Part shown: positions 1-8,627 of the stretch, piece after piece
Numbering within the stretch: position 1 is the first letter of the stretch
Layout: every line of letters begins with the position of its first letter
Source: an uncultured Lachnospiraceae bacterium
GTDB lineage: Bacteria > Bacillota > Clostridia > Lachnospirales > Lachnospiraceae
Assembly (NCBI GenBank): GCA_934364805.1
Contig: CAKRMH010000003.1
Location: 1 to 64,000, forward strand
Length of the DNA: 64,000 nt
Direction of reading: 5' to 3'
Notes under the pieces: model-generated
Database searches by the model: none
Told to the model about the DNA's origin: nothing
What the model saw: the letters and a program-made list of their open reading frames with translations, nothing else
Translations under genes and position numbers: made by a program

Positions 1-102
1 AAAACCAAAGAAGAGCAATTAGGCCAAGCCGTAAAAGCGGCTTTTGACTGGTTCAGTACTTGCTATGGAGCGATTACAAATAATCTTGTTCACTATATGT
101 GA
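1..102 (+). pseudogene. 3' end of an unidentified coding sequence cut by the window edge
   Basis: Frame 1 is open from the first base to a TGA at 100-102, giving 33 residues ending in FDWFSTCYGAITNNLVHYM. The aromatic-rich tail could belong to a transposase or other mobile-element protein, but I cannot assign a family. It lies on the opposite strand from the accessory genes that follow. About 70 bases of AT-rich sequence with no visible feature separate it from them. It may simply be the intact end of a normal gene starting outside the window. Confidence 0.35.
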
Positions 103-176
103 ATTATCTTTTTCTGTCCTGTATGTATTAATTGTTTTACTTATTATATTGCGTTTAATATTTTATATCTTATCGT

Positions 177-1463
177 CTAAAACTTTATTAAACCGTAATA
201 TTTTTGACTAGCATTATCTACAGTAAGTTTTGTCAAATGACTCATTGGACGAATAATTATATATTTTGTTTTATTTTCTATTTTAAATAACCAAATCCAA
301 TTCTGCTTTATTAAATATTTATAATACTCATCCGGATCCTTAACTGAATCAAATTCTACGACTACTTTTCGATGATTAATAAATTTCAACAAAAAGCTAC
401 ATATTTTATAATGAAATTTTATACATTTTATATTTCTACCATCAATGATTGCTTTTCCCCCATTTAATTGCTCATACCCAATTCTTTCACACGCAAGTTG
501 CCATATTTTACCATTTAATACAATTTCTTTTCCATCGTTCAAAATAATTTCTTTTTTAATTCGTTCTTTTACTCCATTAGAAAAAAACCATAAACATTCC
601 ATCAAAACCGCCAAAACATATATAATATATGCTATATCAAGAAGTTCCCAATTGCCCGCTAAACCTGATTGGAAAATCATAATCGTTATTATAATGAATT
701 GAATGGCTTGAATAAATTTATAAAAAAAGGATTTATTCTCATCCTCAACAATTTTATCTATAAATATTCTAATAAAATCTAGACATATTTTTCCAAATAC
801 TAATGTCCAAATACAAATAATACTTATCGCTAATTTTATACAAAAACTCTTGTTTGGTCGATAATAAAAAAGCATTGAAATCACGATCATACAAATAAAT
901 GTTAATATTAATCCCCACACCATCTTTTTTACTATCCATTTAATTTCAAATTTTTGAATTTGATTCTTCATGTAAATAGCCACTAGTATTACAAAACTTA
1001 TAATCAAACCATCACTTATATATACTATTGTTTGTATAGAATTATAATTTAATATTTCCGTACAAATTATCAACCCTAAATCCAAGAAAATTATTGTACC
1101 CCAAAATAATAGTACTTCAAGAATCATATAAACATAAATTCGTACTATTTTTGTTTTTGGTATCCTGTCTATGTTTCCTACAATTGTATTTTTAATTCCC
1201 ACTCCATTTGAACATATTTGACGTATCTTATTTATTATTGAACTCAAAGAAAGACCACCAATAAGTGTACAACAAGTTGCAACAATACTCAATTTACTCA
1301 TAATGTTGTTTGTTTTTATTTTTGTAATTCCTATGTTTATAGAATCAAACATTATATTCTTATTCAAAAAAGAAAACACAAAAATAAAACCTATTACAAA
1401 CAGTTCTACAATAACTGCAATATATTTTTTTTCTTTTTTTATCCATTCGTGTAATTTATGCAT
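177..1463 (-). CDS. Polytopic membrane protein of unknown function
   Basis: The product is about 428 residues with six to eight hydrophobic segments in the N-terminal three quarters. They come in pairs separated by short basic loops. A soluble C-terminal part of roughly 110 residues follows, mixed in charge and ending in FENKTKYIIIRPM-type beta-rich sequence. I recognise no catalytic motif or named family. The ATG at 1463 has AAGGA five bases upstream. An in-frame TTG at 1505 with AGGAG is a possible alternative, adding 14 residues. It lies 39-80 bases downstream of the ASCH gene on the same strand, so it may be the last gene of that cluster. A membrane partner or effector role is only a guess. 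The gene is extremely AT-rich, like its neighbours. Confidence 0.7.
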   Translation of the reverse strand: MHKLHEWIKKEKKYIAVIVELFVIGFIFVFSFLNKNIMFDSINIGITKIKTNNIMSKLSIVATCCTLIGGLSLSSIINKIRQICSNGVGIKNTIVGNIDRIPKTKIVRIYVYMILEVLLFWGTIIFLDLGLIICTEILNYNSIQTIVYISDGLIISFVILVAIYMKNQIQKFEIKWIVKKMVWGLILTFICMIVISMLFYYRPNKSFCIKLAISIICIWTLVFGKICLDFIRIFIDKIVEDENKSFFYKFIQAIQFIIITIMIFQSGLAGNWELLDIAYIIYVLAVLMECLWFFSNGVKERIKKEIILNDGKEIVLNGKIWQLACERIGYEQLNGGKAIIDGRNIKCIKFHYKICSFLLKFINHRKVVVEFDSVKDPDEYYKYLIKQNWIWLFKIENKTKYIIIRPMSHLTKLTVDNASQKYYGLIKF

Positions 1464-1543
1464 TTTATTCCTTATATTACTTTTCTGGCTTTTGTTTATT
1501 GTCAATGCAATGCTCCTATCAGTTCTTTAGAAAGCCTTTATTT

Positions 1544-1918
1544 TCATTTTTCTATATATTGGAAAGATTGCGGGGCACTAGCTATACCATAATCCTTCAA
1601 TTCCTTTGGTTCTCGATATTTTCTAACATTTTTCAATTTGTATGCAACAGCTTGTTTTCTGTCTTCATAATACTTATCAAAAAAGAGCTTATCAATTCCC
1701 GCTTTTTGCTCTGTCATCTTCCAAATTACTTCTGGATTATCAATTAATACATCTTCCACTTCTGCTTCACCCACAACCTTCATTATAGGATTTGTGGAAT
1801 AAATCAATATCTTATCTACATGTCTTTTACATGCTTTTTTTCTAAATTCAAATTTCTTGGTCCCATTCATGATATTTTCAACATGATTTGGATTAATTGA
1901 TAGCAATATTGAACACAT
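1544..1918 (-). CDS. ASCH-domain (PUA-like) protein
   Basis: A single-domain protein of 124 residues. It begins with the ASCH signature LLSINPNHVENIMNGTKKFE, in which the conserved G-x-K-x-x-E/F-x-R-K segment is followed by a strand reading IYSTNPIMKVVGEAEV. ASCH domains are PUA-like beta barrels thought to bind RNA or nucleotides, and some (YqfB type) hydrolyse N4-acetylcytidine. Which activity this copy has cannot be read from sequence. GGAG lies about eight bases before the ATG. Its upstream neighbour, a GNAT protein, also ends in a PUA/ASCH-like region, so two related nucleotide-recognition modules sit side by side. Confidence 0.75.
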   Translation of the reverse strand: MCSILLSINPNHVENIMNGTKKFEFRKKACKRHVDKILIYSTNPIMKVVGEAEVEDVLIDNPEVIWKMTEQKAGIDKLFFDKYYEDRKQAVAYKLKNVRKYREPKELKDYGIASAPQSFQYIEK

Positions 1919-1990
1919 AATTTCACTCCATCTTATCTTTTTTTACATTATACTCTAAATATTGCAATACAGCAATCATCTATACGAACA

Positions 1991-3040
1991 TTAGTTCTGT
2001 CTTATTAAAATGTTATCAACGCCTCCTGTTTGTGCAATTAGTTCAAATTGTTTATTTGAAAGTTCAAAAAAACCCCAATATTGATTACGTTCTAAACCAA
2101 TTTTTTTTATCAAATCATGACGAACAATTCTTTTTTTCAAAGCTCCATTGTATGTCATTTTTATTGCTTTACACTCTCCTCTATTATACCAATATCGAAG
2201 ATCTTCCTCTTCAAACACACTATATTTACTTGCATATTTATAAAATTCATCAAAACAACTAAATTCATTCTGTTTTTTTACACTTTCAACAACACATATT
2301 GATGTTGCAACAGCAGAATATTCTGCGCTTTTTCCAAATTCAGCCGTTCTATAAAGAATAACAATATCACCGTTCTTCAAATTCTCTACTTGCTCCATTG
2401 TACATACATATATTTTATGAATCGAATTTGTATACGATACATCTGTTATTATATCTTTATTTTCTGTTGTTAAAATAGAATCTGGAAACATAATAGAATG
2501 ATATCTCGGATAAATACTCAACAAATATTTTTTTGCTGTGCTAATATTGACAAGAGGAAAGTCTTTATTTATGTCCCCAATAAATCTTTTCATTCGTTTT
2601 AAATATACATTTTCTTTATGTATTCCTTCTCCCTTTATTCCATATAACTCGAATCCATATTGCTGAACCAAATTAATAAGTGCACTATGCTTCTTATAAA
2701 TAGTAACATAACATACATCAACATTTTCATTCACAGCATAATCCATAATAATTTTTATGAATTGTTCCCCCATCTTAGTGCCGTGAGCCTCAATTTTAAA
2801 TGTTCCAACCTTCAAAATTTTATTTTCACAAATGTTGGGTTCTACATCGTCAACAATCTTTTCTTCCACTTTTAAATATAAGAAACCTATTATCTTATTA
2901 TTTTCATACTGCACGAATGCATCTTGATTTTTCTTTCTTTTAAACCAATCGTCAAATCCTGGATAATCACTTCTCAAAGACAGGAAAAAAGGATCCTGTA
3001 AATCTATTTCTGCAAAAGTTTTATGCATTATATTATTCAA
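1991..3040 (-). CDS. GNAT N-acetyltransferase fused to a PUA/ASCH-like domain
   Basis: About 349 residues. The first 150 look like a GNAT fold: a strand with NNKIIGFLYLKVEE, then KVGTFKIEAHGTKMGEQFIK, where the H-G-x-K-x-G turn sits where GNATs bind acetyl-CoA, then a helix and a late strand with GFELYGIKGEG. The C-terminal half contains LKNGDIVILYRTAE followed by SAVATSICVVESV, typical of PUA/ASCH barrels. The start is uncertain. GGAAGGTGA precedes an in-frame TTG at 3040, which I use. GTG at 3049 and ATG at 3028 are alternatives. With the TTG it overlaps the P-loop gene by eight bases, which points to translational coupling. Substrate unknown; a nucleotide, modified base or small alarm molecule would fit the partners. 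Confidence 0.7.
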   Translation of the reverse strand: MNNIMHKTFAEIDLQDPFFLSLRSDYPGFDDWFKRKKNQDAFVQYENNKIIGFLYLKVEEKIVDDVEPNICENKILKVGTFKIEAHGTKMGEQFIKIIMDYAVNENVDVCYVTIYKKHSALINLVQQYGFELYGIKGEGIHKENVYLKRMKRFIGDINKDFPLVNISTAKKYLLSIYPRYHSIMFPDSILTTENKDIITDVSYTNSIHKIYVCTMEQVENLKNGDIVILYRTAEFGKSAEYSAVATSICVVESVKKQNEFSCFDEFYKYASKYSVFEEEDLRYWYNRGECKAIKMTYNGALKKRIVRHDLIKKIGLERNQYWGFFELSNKQFELIAQTGGVDNILIRQN

Positions 3041-3578
3041 TAAAATCACCTTCCATTTCTTTTAATTTTTCTTCAAACTGTTCTCCTGAACATTCATGGG
3101 ATATTATTATATGATAAATATGAAATTTACTTTGTAATTCTTCTGCATATCTTTTCTCTTCATCCTGCATACTTTTTATAGCATTTATATCAATTTCCTT
3201 TGAATCTCTTTTGCTTATTCTGTCACAAATCACTTGTGGGTCATCTTGCAAAAGCACAATTCCATTTATTTCTGCATCAATAAAAAAATACTCTGGAATA
3301 CGTTCTACATCTCCTTCTGCATTAAACACGCACAAATGTCCATCAAGAATAAAATCTTTTAAATTGCGACCTTTTTCTTTCTTAATTGCTTTTATTAAAA
3401 TATCTTGATTATTTTTTACATTACTTACTTTCTTATATCCAGCATCTGTGGCTAACTGATATTTTCCAATTAAAGAACTAGCGGAATAAACCTCATAATG
3501 TTTTAAATATTTTTTTGTCTTATCTAAAAAATAGCCTTTTCCCACGCCATGCACCCCAGAAAATAAAATCGTTCTCAA
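3033..3578 (-). CDS. Small P-loop NTPase / nucleoside-kinase-like protein
   Basis: A 181-residue protein opening with a strand and Walker A loop (FSGVHGVGKG, residues 6-15). A later segment, KDFILDGHLCVFNAEGDVER, resembles the substrate-binding core of AAA or dephospho-CoA/adenylate-kinase-like enzymes. A helix with DPQVICDRISKRDSKEID carries the arginines usual in the lid of such kinases. It starts at a TTG (3576-3578) preceded by AAAGGA; the nearby ATG is out of frame. It is the first gene of a tight minus-strand cluster with the GNAT/PUA and ASCH genes, so it probably makes or consumes the nucleotide they recognise. The exact reaction is unknown. Confidence 0.7.
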   Translation of the reverse strand: MRTILFSGVHGVGKGYFLDKTKKYLKHYEVYSASSLIGKYQLATDAGYKKVSNVKNNQDILIKAIKKEKGRNLKDFILDGHLCVFNAEGDVERIPEYFFIDAEINGIVLLQDDPQVICDRISKRDSKEIDINAIKSMQDEEKRYAEELQSKFHIYHIIISHECSGEQFEEKLKEMEGDFIE

Positions 3579-3838
3579 AATACATTATCCTTTCATTATT
3601 TACAATATAACTAACACTTTGACCCATTTTCTTTTATTGTTAATTGTAAATTTTTTTGTTAGTTTAATAAACCCCTCCTGCAAAATCAGCTAATAAATGT
3701 CGAAAATCAGATTTTTATGAAACATGCACCTACTTTATCACATCAAATCTCGCCTCGCACTTTACATTTCGGCAATGCAGCAGTAATATAAATTTGATAC
3801 TATAATTTTGATTATTCTCAAAGGTTTTACTTTAATAT
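3579..3838. other. Divergent intergenic region
   Basis: These 260 bases lie between the accessory cluster (minus) and the propeller-like gene (plus). A TATAAT at 3801-3806 could be the -10 box of the plus-strand gene, but no good -35 lies 17 bases before it. No clear sigma-70 pair is visible for the minus-strand cluster. Poly-T/poly-A runs around 3650 are the main other feature. Confidence 0.3.
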
Positions 3839-4828
3839 ATGTACAAGAAAAAAATATTTTTACTTATCGCATTGTTACTTTTACTAACCGTTCTTTCGAT
3901 GATATTCTTATACCTTGTATCTCCCAAGAAGAATGCACATATTATCATGAAAGTAGCAAACGCACACAATGGTGATGCCAAATTCTATAATGATTATATT
4001 GTTACAGAAGTACAGGGAAAACTCGTGATATACGATATGAATGGTAATCAGATTAAATCTTTCTCTGATATAAATGCAAATTGGATTTACTGTATGCCTC
4101 AGGAAAATTATATTATTTATGCGAATTCAGATTGTCAGATAGGGTTGTTAAAAGTGGATGATAGCTTCAATATTATCTCTAATCAGATCATAATGACTAC
4201 GTCCAATATGCAAATTGATCCTACTCTGATCAAGGTTCAGGATACCTACTATCTAACCGCAACAGAGATTCAGGGAAAGGTAAATAACGCAGATATCAAT
4301 GCCGAAAATGGCACATATACTTTACATTTATTCAAATCAACTGACTTAACGAACTGGAGTCTGGTACAAGACGTAATTACTGCTAAGAATAATATAGAAG
4401 ACGTGGATATTATGTATCTTAATCATAAATTCTATATTACGTTTGAAAAAGAGGTTGTTGATAAAGGAGACAGTTCCCTGAATGTTGCTACCATCGATAC
4501 AACACAGGCAAATAAAACTACAATCACACAACTCCTTCCTGCAGACTGTGATCATGAACCAGCCTCTGTAAAAGCAACAAAAAATGGATTCCGCGTTTAT
4601 TATAGCTGTGATAAAAATTATCCAGGAGAATCCTATTCTGGCAGCCAGATCTTCTATTCTGACTATGATCTCAATTGGAATCCAATCTCTATCGATTGTC
4701 TGGTTGAAATCGAAACACAAAAAGGAATCCTACTGTATGAGGTAAAAGACGGAGACCACGGAAAACAATATTTCCTATATTCACAAGATTATTTAAATGA
4801 AGATAATATGATAATAGAGGAGCAATAA
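3839..4828 (+). CDS. Membrane-anchored five-bladed-propeller-like (GH43/GH32-like fold) protein
   Basis: The product is 329 residues. A basic start (MYKKK) is followed by one strong hydrophobic helix (residues 5-28), a signal anchor that places the rest outside the cell. The exported part consists of repeated beta-strand blocks: MQIDPTLIKVQDTYYLTATE, then HLFKSTDLTNWSLVQD, IEDVDIMYLNHKFYITFEK and HEPASVKATKNGFRVYYSCD. The pattern of a short acidic turn, a readable strand, and S-x-D-x-x-x-W is typical of GH43-type five-bladed propellers. The catalytic triad is not clearly identifiable, so this may be a sugar-binding or degenerate member. It converges on the polysaccharide locus and could act on that polymer at the surface. 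AAAGG upstream is weakly placed. Confidence 0.6.
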   Translation: MYKKKIFLLIALLLLLTVLSMIFLYLVSPKKNAHIIMKVANAHNGDAKFYNDYIVTEVQGKLVIYDMNGNQIKSFSDINANWIYCMPQENYIIYANSDCQIGLLKVDDSFNIISNQIIMTTSNMQIDPTLIKVQDTYYLTATEIQGKVNNADINAENGTYTLHLFKSTDLTNWSLVQDVITAKNNIEDVDIMYLNHKFYITFEKEVVDKGDSSLNVATIDTTQANKTTITQLLPADCDHEPASVKATKNGFRVYYSCDKNYPGESYSGSQIFYSDYDLNWNPISIDCLVEIETQKGILLYEVKDGDHGKQYFLYSQDYLNEDNMIIEEQ

Positions 4829-4846
4829 GCTCCTCTATCATTTTTT
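4814..4846. terminator. Shared bidirectional terminator
   Basis: ATAGAGGAGC (4814-4823) pairs perfectly with GCTCCTCTAT (4829-4838), with a five-base loop, followed by a run of six T (4841-4846). The TAA stop of the plus-strand gene lies inside the loop. The minus-strand phosphoglycosyltransferase stops at 4845, so the hairpin lies just downstream of both converging genes and probably terminates both. Confidence 0.8.
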
Positions 4847-6296
4847 ACATCGATCCTTCTTTTTTCAAAACAACTGCTACTGTCTTAAACAAAATCTTAA
4901 TATCAAGTCCAAAACTCCAATTTTCAATATATTCCCGATCCAACCTAACAACATCTTCAAAATCCGTAATGTTACTTCTTCCGCTCACCTGCCACATTCC
5001 TGTGATTCCAGGTTTTGTTGCAAGTCTTGCATGATGATGAAGATCATATTCCTCGACCTCGGATACCAACGGTGGTCTTGTACCAACTAATGACATATCA
5101 CCTTTCAGCACATTAAAAAACTGTGGAAATTCATCAAGACTCCAGTCTCTGATATAATTGCCGATTCCCTTCTTATGTGTGCCATCCGGTAGCTGTTTAC
5201 TGCCAATAATCCTTGGATCCCATTCGAGTTTAAACATCTTTCCATCTTTCACACGATTCTGATCCATAAGTTCCTTTTTGCGTTCTTCTGCATCCAAATA
5301 CATGCTTCGGAACTTATAAAGCTGAAAACGCTTTCCGTTCTTCCCTACTCTTTCCTGTTTGAAAAAGATTGGACCAGGTGACTGAATATAAATAATTGGT
5401 CCAATTATAACACATAAAATTAATGCAACCGCACTTCCAACCAAACCACCAACAATATCCAGACATCTCTTCATAAACAACTGTCGTGGACTTGCATAAT
5501 TAATTGTTGTCGTAATTACAGTGTATTTACCAAGCTTCTCCACAAAGCTCTTCTGTCCCGGCACACTCAAATGCTCACTTACTCTCGTATGAACTACAAC
5601 GCCCATCTCCAGGAACTGACCTGCAATCTGCTCTGGATAATCCGCATTTGGCAATAAGTTAATAAATACTTCATCCACCCAACGTTCCTGCGCATACTCA
5701 ATTACATTGAATAAATTAGCAACAACCGGATACTGTCCAACATATTTTCCCTGCATATTCTGATCAGAAACAACAATTCCAATCACCTGAAACATTTCAT
5801 AATTATGGTTTTCCAAATTATATTGAATTCTCTCAAGCATATCAGAAGACGTGATAATCAGTAATGAATGTTTTCCACCGTTCTTCATATGCTTACGCAA
5901 AAAAATCTTCCAAACCGTTCTCGTTGAATAGCCCAGCAAACCATAAAGCAATGCTGTTACATATAACACCATGCGAGAAAAATCCTCAGCTGCCTGAACT
6001 GTAAATAAATATAACGATGCCATTACCACCACTAATGCCACCTGCTTAAATGTTGCAACAGCCTCTACCCAATATCCTCTCTTCAATACATTATGTAATG
6101 TGCCAAATCCAATGATTCCAACAATTTCCATAAGTGTCAGACTCATAGCCATATTAGCATAGAGCTGATTCTTATACATATTTCCAAAGCCATGACGTAT
6201 AATATAAGCTAAAAAAAAGGCAATATGGAGGCTCAACATATCCCATAACATGAAATCTACATGTTTCAGCCATCCTGTAGCTTTTCTCTTGTACAT
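4845..6296 (-). CDS. Polyprenyl-phosphate sugar-1-phosphate transferase (WbaP/EpsE-type PGT)
   Basis: The 483-residue membrane enzyme transfers a sugar-1-phosphate from a nucleotide sugar to undecaprenyl phosphate, starting repeat-unit assembly on the inner leaflet. Residues 10-125 hold four or so membrane helices. Residues 140-260 form the Rossmann-like CoA_binding_3 domain. Residues 272-483 are the catalytic bacterial sugar transferase domain with KRCLDIVGGLVGSAV, the basic loop FFKQERVGKNGKRF, YKFRSM, the catalytic Asp-Glu pair in SLDEFPQFFNVLKGD (D388, E389), and KPGITGMWQVSGRS. GAGGA lies ahead of the ATG. It is the last gene on this side of the locus but has its own predicted promoter, so it can be expressed apart from the wecE operon. 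The sugar is unknown (glucose or galactose is common). Confidence 0.9.
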   Translation of the reverse strand: MYKRKATGWLKHVDFMLWDMLSLHIAFFLAYIIRHGFGNMYKNQLYANMAMSLTLMEIVGIIGFGTLHNVLKRGYWVEAVATFKQVALVVVMASLYLFTVQAAEDFSRMVLYVTALLYGLLGYSTRTVWKIFLRKHMKNGGKHSLLIITSSDMLERIQYNLENHNYEMFQVIGIVVSDQNMQGKYVGQYPVVANLFNVIEYAQERWVDEVFINLLPNADYPEQIAGQFLEMGVVVHTRVSEHLSVPGQKSFVEKLGKYTVITTTINYASPRQLFMKRCLDIVGGLVGSAVALILCVIIGPIIYIQSPGPIFFKQERVGKNGKRFQLYKFRSMYLDAEERKKELMDQNRVKDGKMFKLEWDPRIIGSKQLPDGTHKKGIGNYIRDWSLDEFPQFFNVLKGDMSLVGTRPPLVSEVEEYDLHHHARLATKPGITGMWQVSGRSNITDFEDVVRLDREYIENWSFGLDIKILFKTVAVVLKKEGSM

Positions 6297-6330
6297 TCGT
6301 AGTTCCTCTTTTATCTAAATGAATAGTTAT

Positions 6331-6359
6331 ATTCTATCATCATTTAACAAAATAGTCCA
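6331..6359 (-). promoter_or_regulatory. Candidate sigma-70 promoter for the terminal PGT gene
   Basis: On the minus strand, TGGACT (6354-6359) and TAGAAT (6331-6336) are separated by exactly 17 bases, and the PGT start codon follows about 35 bases later. The rest of the 162-base gap after wecE shows no convincing terminator hairpin. Confidence 0.45.
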
Positions 6360-6458
6360 TACTTTTGAACTATTATAAAGATATAAGAAATCATATGCAC
6401 CTTTTGGATAATCAGCCATTTGCAAGATAATTATATATATGTGTATTAGCAGAACTTA

Positions 6459-7607
6459 CTATATATCCTCACAAGAGAATTCATCAAAAAAAGATAATGT
6501 TTTCTCTATTACTTTATCTAAATCTTTTTCATCTATATTATAATACATTGGTAAACGCACCAATCTATCACTCTCTGCTGTAGTATTCTCATCAATTCCA
6601 TCAAATCTTCCAAACTTTTCGCCTGCTGGAGCCGAATGTAACGGCACATAATGAAATACACAAAGAATATCTTCTTTCTTCATATAGCTTATAAATTTTT
6701 GCCGTGTATCAAGATCTTTGCATTTAATATAAAACATATGTGCATTATGAACGCAATCCTCTGGAATTATAGGAAGTTCAATTTTTCCACTTTCTCTCAA
6801 TCCCTGAAATGCATTCCAATATTTGTTCCAAGTTTTTAACCGATTCTCATTTATTTCATCTGCTATTTCTAATTGTGCCCATAAATAGGCGGCATTTAAA
6901 TCCGATTGGAGGTAACTGTCTCCAAAATCAACCCAATTATATTTGGCTACCTGCCCTCTAAAAAACTGAGACCTGTTCGTTCCCTTTTCTCTAAGTATTT
7001 CAGCTTTGTCAATATATTTATCATCATTTATAACAATGGCTCCCCCCTCACCCATGGAATAATTCTTCGTCTCATGGAATGAATAGCAACCAAAATCCCC
7101 TATCGTACCAAGTGCTTTTCCCTTATATGTACTCATAACAGCCTGCGCCGCATCTTCTACAACTTTCAAATTATGTCTTCTGGCAATATCCATAATTGTG
7201 TCCATTTCACATGCTACACCAGCATAGTGAACTGCACAAATAACCTTTGTCTTATCCGTTATTGCTGCCTCAATCTTTTTCTCATCAATATTCATAGTAT
7301 CCGGTCTAATATCTACAAATACCAAGGTTGCTCCTGCAAGCACAAAAGCATTTGCCGTACTTGAAAAAGTAAAGCTTGGTAAAATCACTTCATCCCCCGG
7401 CTTTATTTCACACAACATCGCAGCCATATCAAGTGCAGACGATCCACTTGTAGTCAACATAACTTTCTTGGCCGAAAATTTATTTTGAAGCCATTCATTA
7501 CACTTTTTTGTAAAAGGACCATCCCCACATATCTTGTGATTATTTACAGCCTCCTGCATATACTTAAATTCAGTACCAACAAAAGGTGGAACATTAAAAT
7601 GTATCAT
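6459..7607 (-). CDS. wecE: dTDP-4-amino-4,6-dideoxygalactose transaminase (WecE/RffA)
   Basis: A PLP aminotransferase of the DegT/DnrJ/EryC1 family, 382 residues. It converts dTDP-4-keto-6-deoxyglucose to dTDP-4-amino-4,6-dideoxygalactose (dTDP-Fuc4N) using glutamate. It matches the enterobacterial WecE pattern along its whole length: a start with PPFVGTE, LCEIKPGDEVILPSFTFSST, VHYAGVACEMDTIMDIARRH, VEDAAQAVMSTYKGKALGTI, the PLP-lysine segment CYSFHETKNYS (K181), REKGTNRSQFFRGQVAKY and NAHMFYIKC. It is the last gene of module A. Three genes upstream lies a WecF-like Fuc4NAc transferase, which supports the assignment. The precursor enzymes RmlA/RmlB are not in the window. Confidence 0.9.
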   Translation of the reverse strand: MIHFNVPPFVGTEFKYMQEAVNNHKICGDGPFTKKCNEWLQNKFSAKKVMLTTSGSSALDMAAMLCEIKPGDEVILPSFTFSSTANAFVLAGATLVFVDIRPDTMNIDEKKIEAAITDKTKVICAVHYAGVACEMDTIMDIARRHNLKVVEDAAQAVMSTYKGKALGTIGDFGCYSFHETKNYSMGEGGAIVINDDKYIDKAEILREKGTNRSQFFRGQVAKYNWVDFGDSYLQSDLNAAYLWAQLEIADEINENRLKTWNKYWNAFQGLRESGKIELPIIPEDCVHNAHMFYIKCKDLDTRQKFISYMKKEDILCVFHYVPLHSAPAGEKFGRFDGIDENTTAESDRLVRLPMYYNIDEKDLDKVIEKTLSFFDEFSCEDI

Positions 7608-7628
7608 ATTTTTTTATAGTAACACCGC

Positions 7629-8627
7629 TTAGCTACTATATCCTCCTTCCTTTACTATAATATTTATTGTGTCTTTTCTTGGGGAGCACAATATCTTAGC
7701 ATCATCTTCTGCATTTCCAACTGTCAAAATACCTATGATCAACATATTCGATTCAATATTTATAATCTCATTTATCTTATCCCTACGTTCTGAATAATCA
7801 TCCCAAATAAGTGGACAACTATCCAATCCATAATATTTCAATGAATAAATTAAATTCATCATAAATAAACCACCGTCTATAAATGCTGTATTCATTTCCC
7901 CATCATACCAATATGAATTCATGTCAGCCATAACAATAATACAATTATCTGCTCCATAAAAACCTCTATTACCACCTTGAATTTCAAGCACTTTTTTTGC
8001 CAACTCCCTATCATTTATTAAAAACGCATGGATAGATTGCCTATTACATGCAGATGGAGCTGTTCTTGCCACTTTTATAATTTCCTCAAACATTTTATCA
8101 GAAATAACTGTATCATCCTTATAAGCTCTAATGCTATGTCTATTTTGAGCAAACTGCTTAAAATCAAACACATCCGAACCACATTTTTCGTAGTCTTTAT
8201 TGGATGCTAACCTATTATTCAATTTACTATAATCCCTTGGATATTTTTTCAAATCAATCATAGAAATATCCAGCATATAGTTATCTTTGTTTTCTATATA
8301 TTTCTCTAATATTTCTACAGCATCCAAATATGCATCATATTCATAATTTAATTGATTAAACTCTAAATATTTCTCTAAAAGATGCATCATAAAATTAATT
8401 TTTTCTCTGCCAAATCCAGGTCTAGGATTCTTCATGGCAAGCCCTTTATCAATTTCATGTGTTAAAATTCTAAGCTTTGTTACTACCCACTCTATACTCT
8501 CTTCATTCTTTGATGCCGCTGAAAATAAATAATTTCGCTTTGCCATTTTTTTGTAATATTTCATCCAATCATATGGTATTCCATATATTTTTTCATAAAT
8601 TTTCTTTATAACCTTTTTTACCATCAT
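7629..8627 (-). CDS. Nitroreductase-family flavoprotein in the polysaccharide operon
   Basis: 332 residues. The N-terminal 150 are helical, basic and tyrosine-rich, with no recognised domain. The C-terminal part is a nitroreductase fold: FAQNRHSIRAYKD (the FMN-binding R-x-S-x-R motif), IIKVARTAPSACNRQSIHAF, then FIDGGLFMMNLIYSLKYYGL and a late ILTVGNAEDDAKILCSPRK. Family members use FMN and NAD(P)H, but several have been recruited to other chemistry. Its start overlaps the wzx stop by four bases (ATGA), so it is coupled to flippase translation. This suggests redox modification of a sugar or a pyruvyl-type substituent, though no reaction can be named. AAAGGAG precedes tandem ATG codons. Confidence 0.75.
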   Translation of the reverse strand: MMVKKVIKKIYEKIYGIPYDWMKYYKKMAKRNYLFSAASKNEESIEWVVTKLRILTHEIDKGLAMKNPRPGFGREKINFMMHLLEKYLEFNQLNYEYDAYLDAVEILEKYIENKDNYMLDISMIDLKKYPRDYSKLNNRLASNKDYEKCGSDVFDFKQFAQNRHSIRAYKDDTVISDKMFEEIIKVARTAPSACNRQSIHAFLINDRELAKKVLEIQGGNRGFYGADNCIIVMADMNSYWYDGEMNTAFIDGGLFMMNLIYSLKYYGLDSCPLIWDDYSERRDKINEIINIESNMLIIGILTVGNAEDDAKILCSPRKDTINIIVKEGGYSS

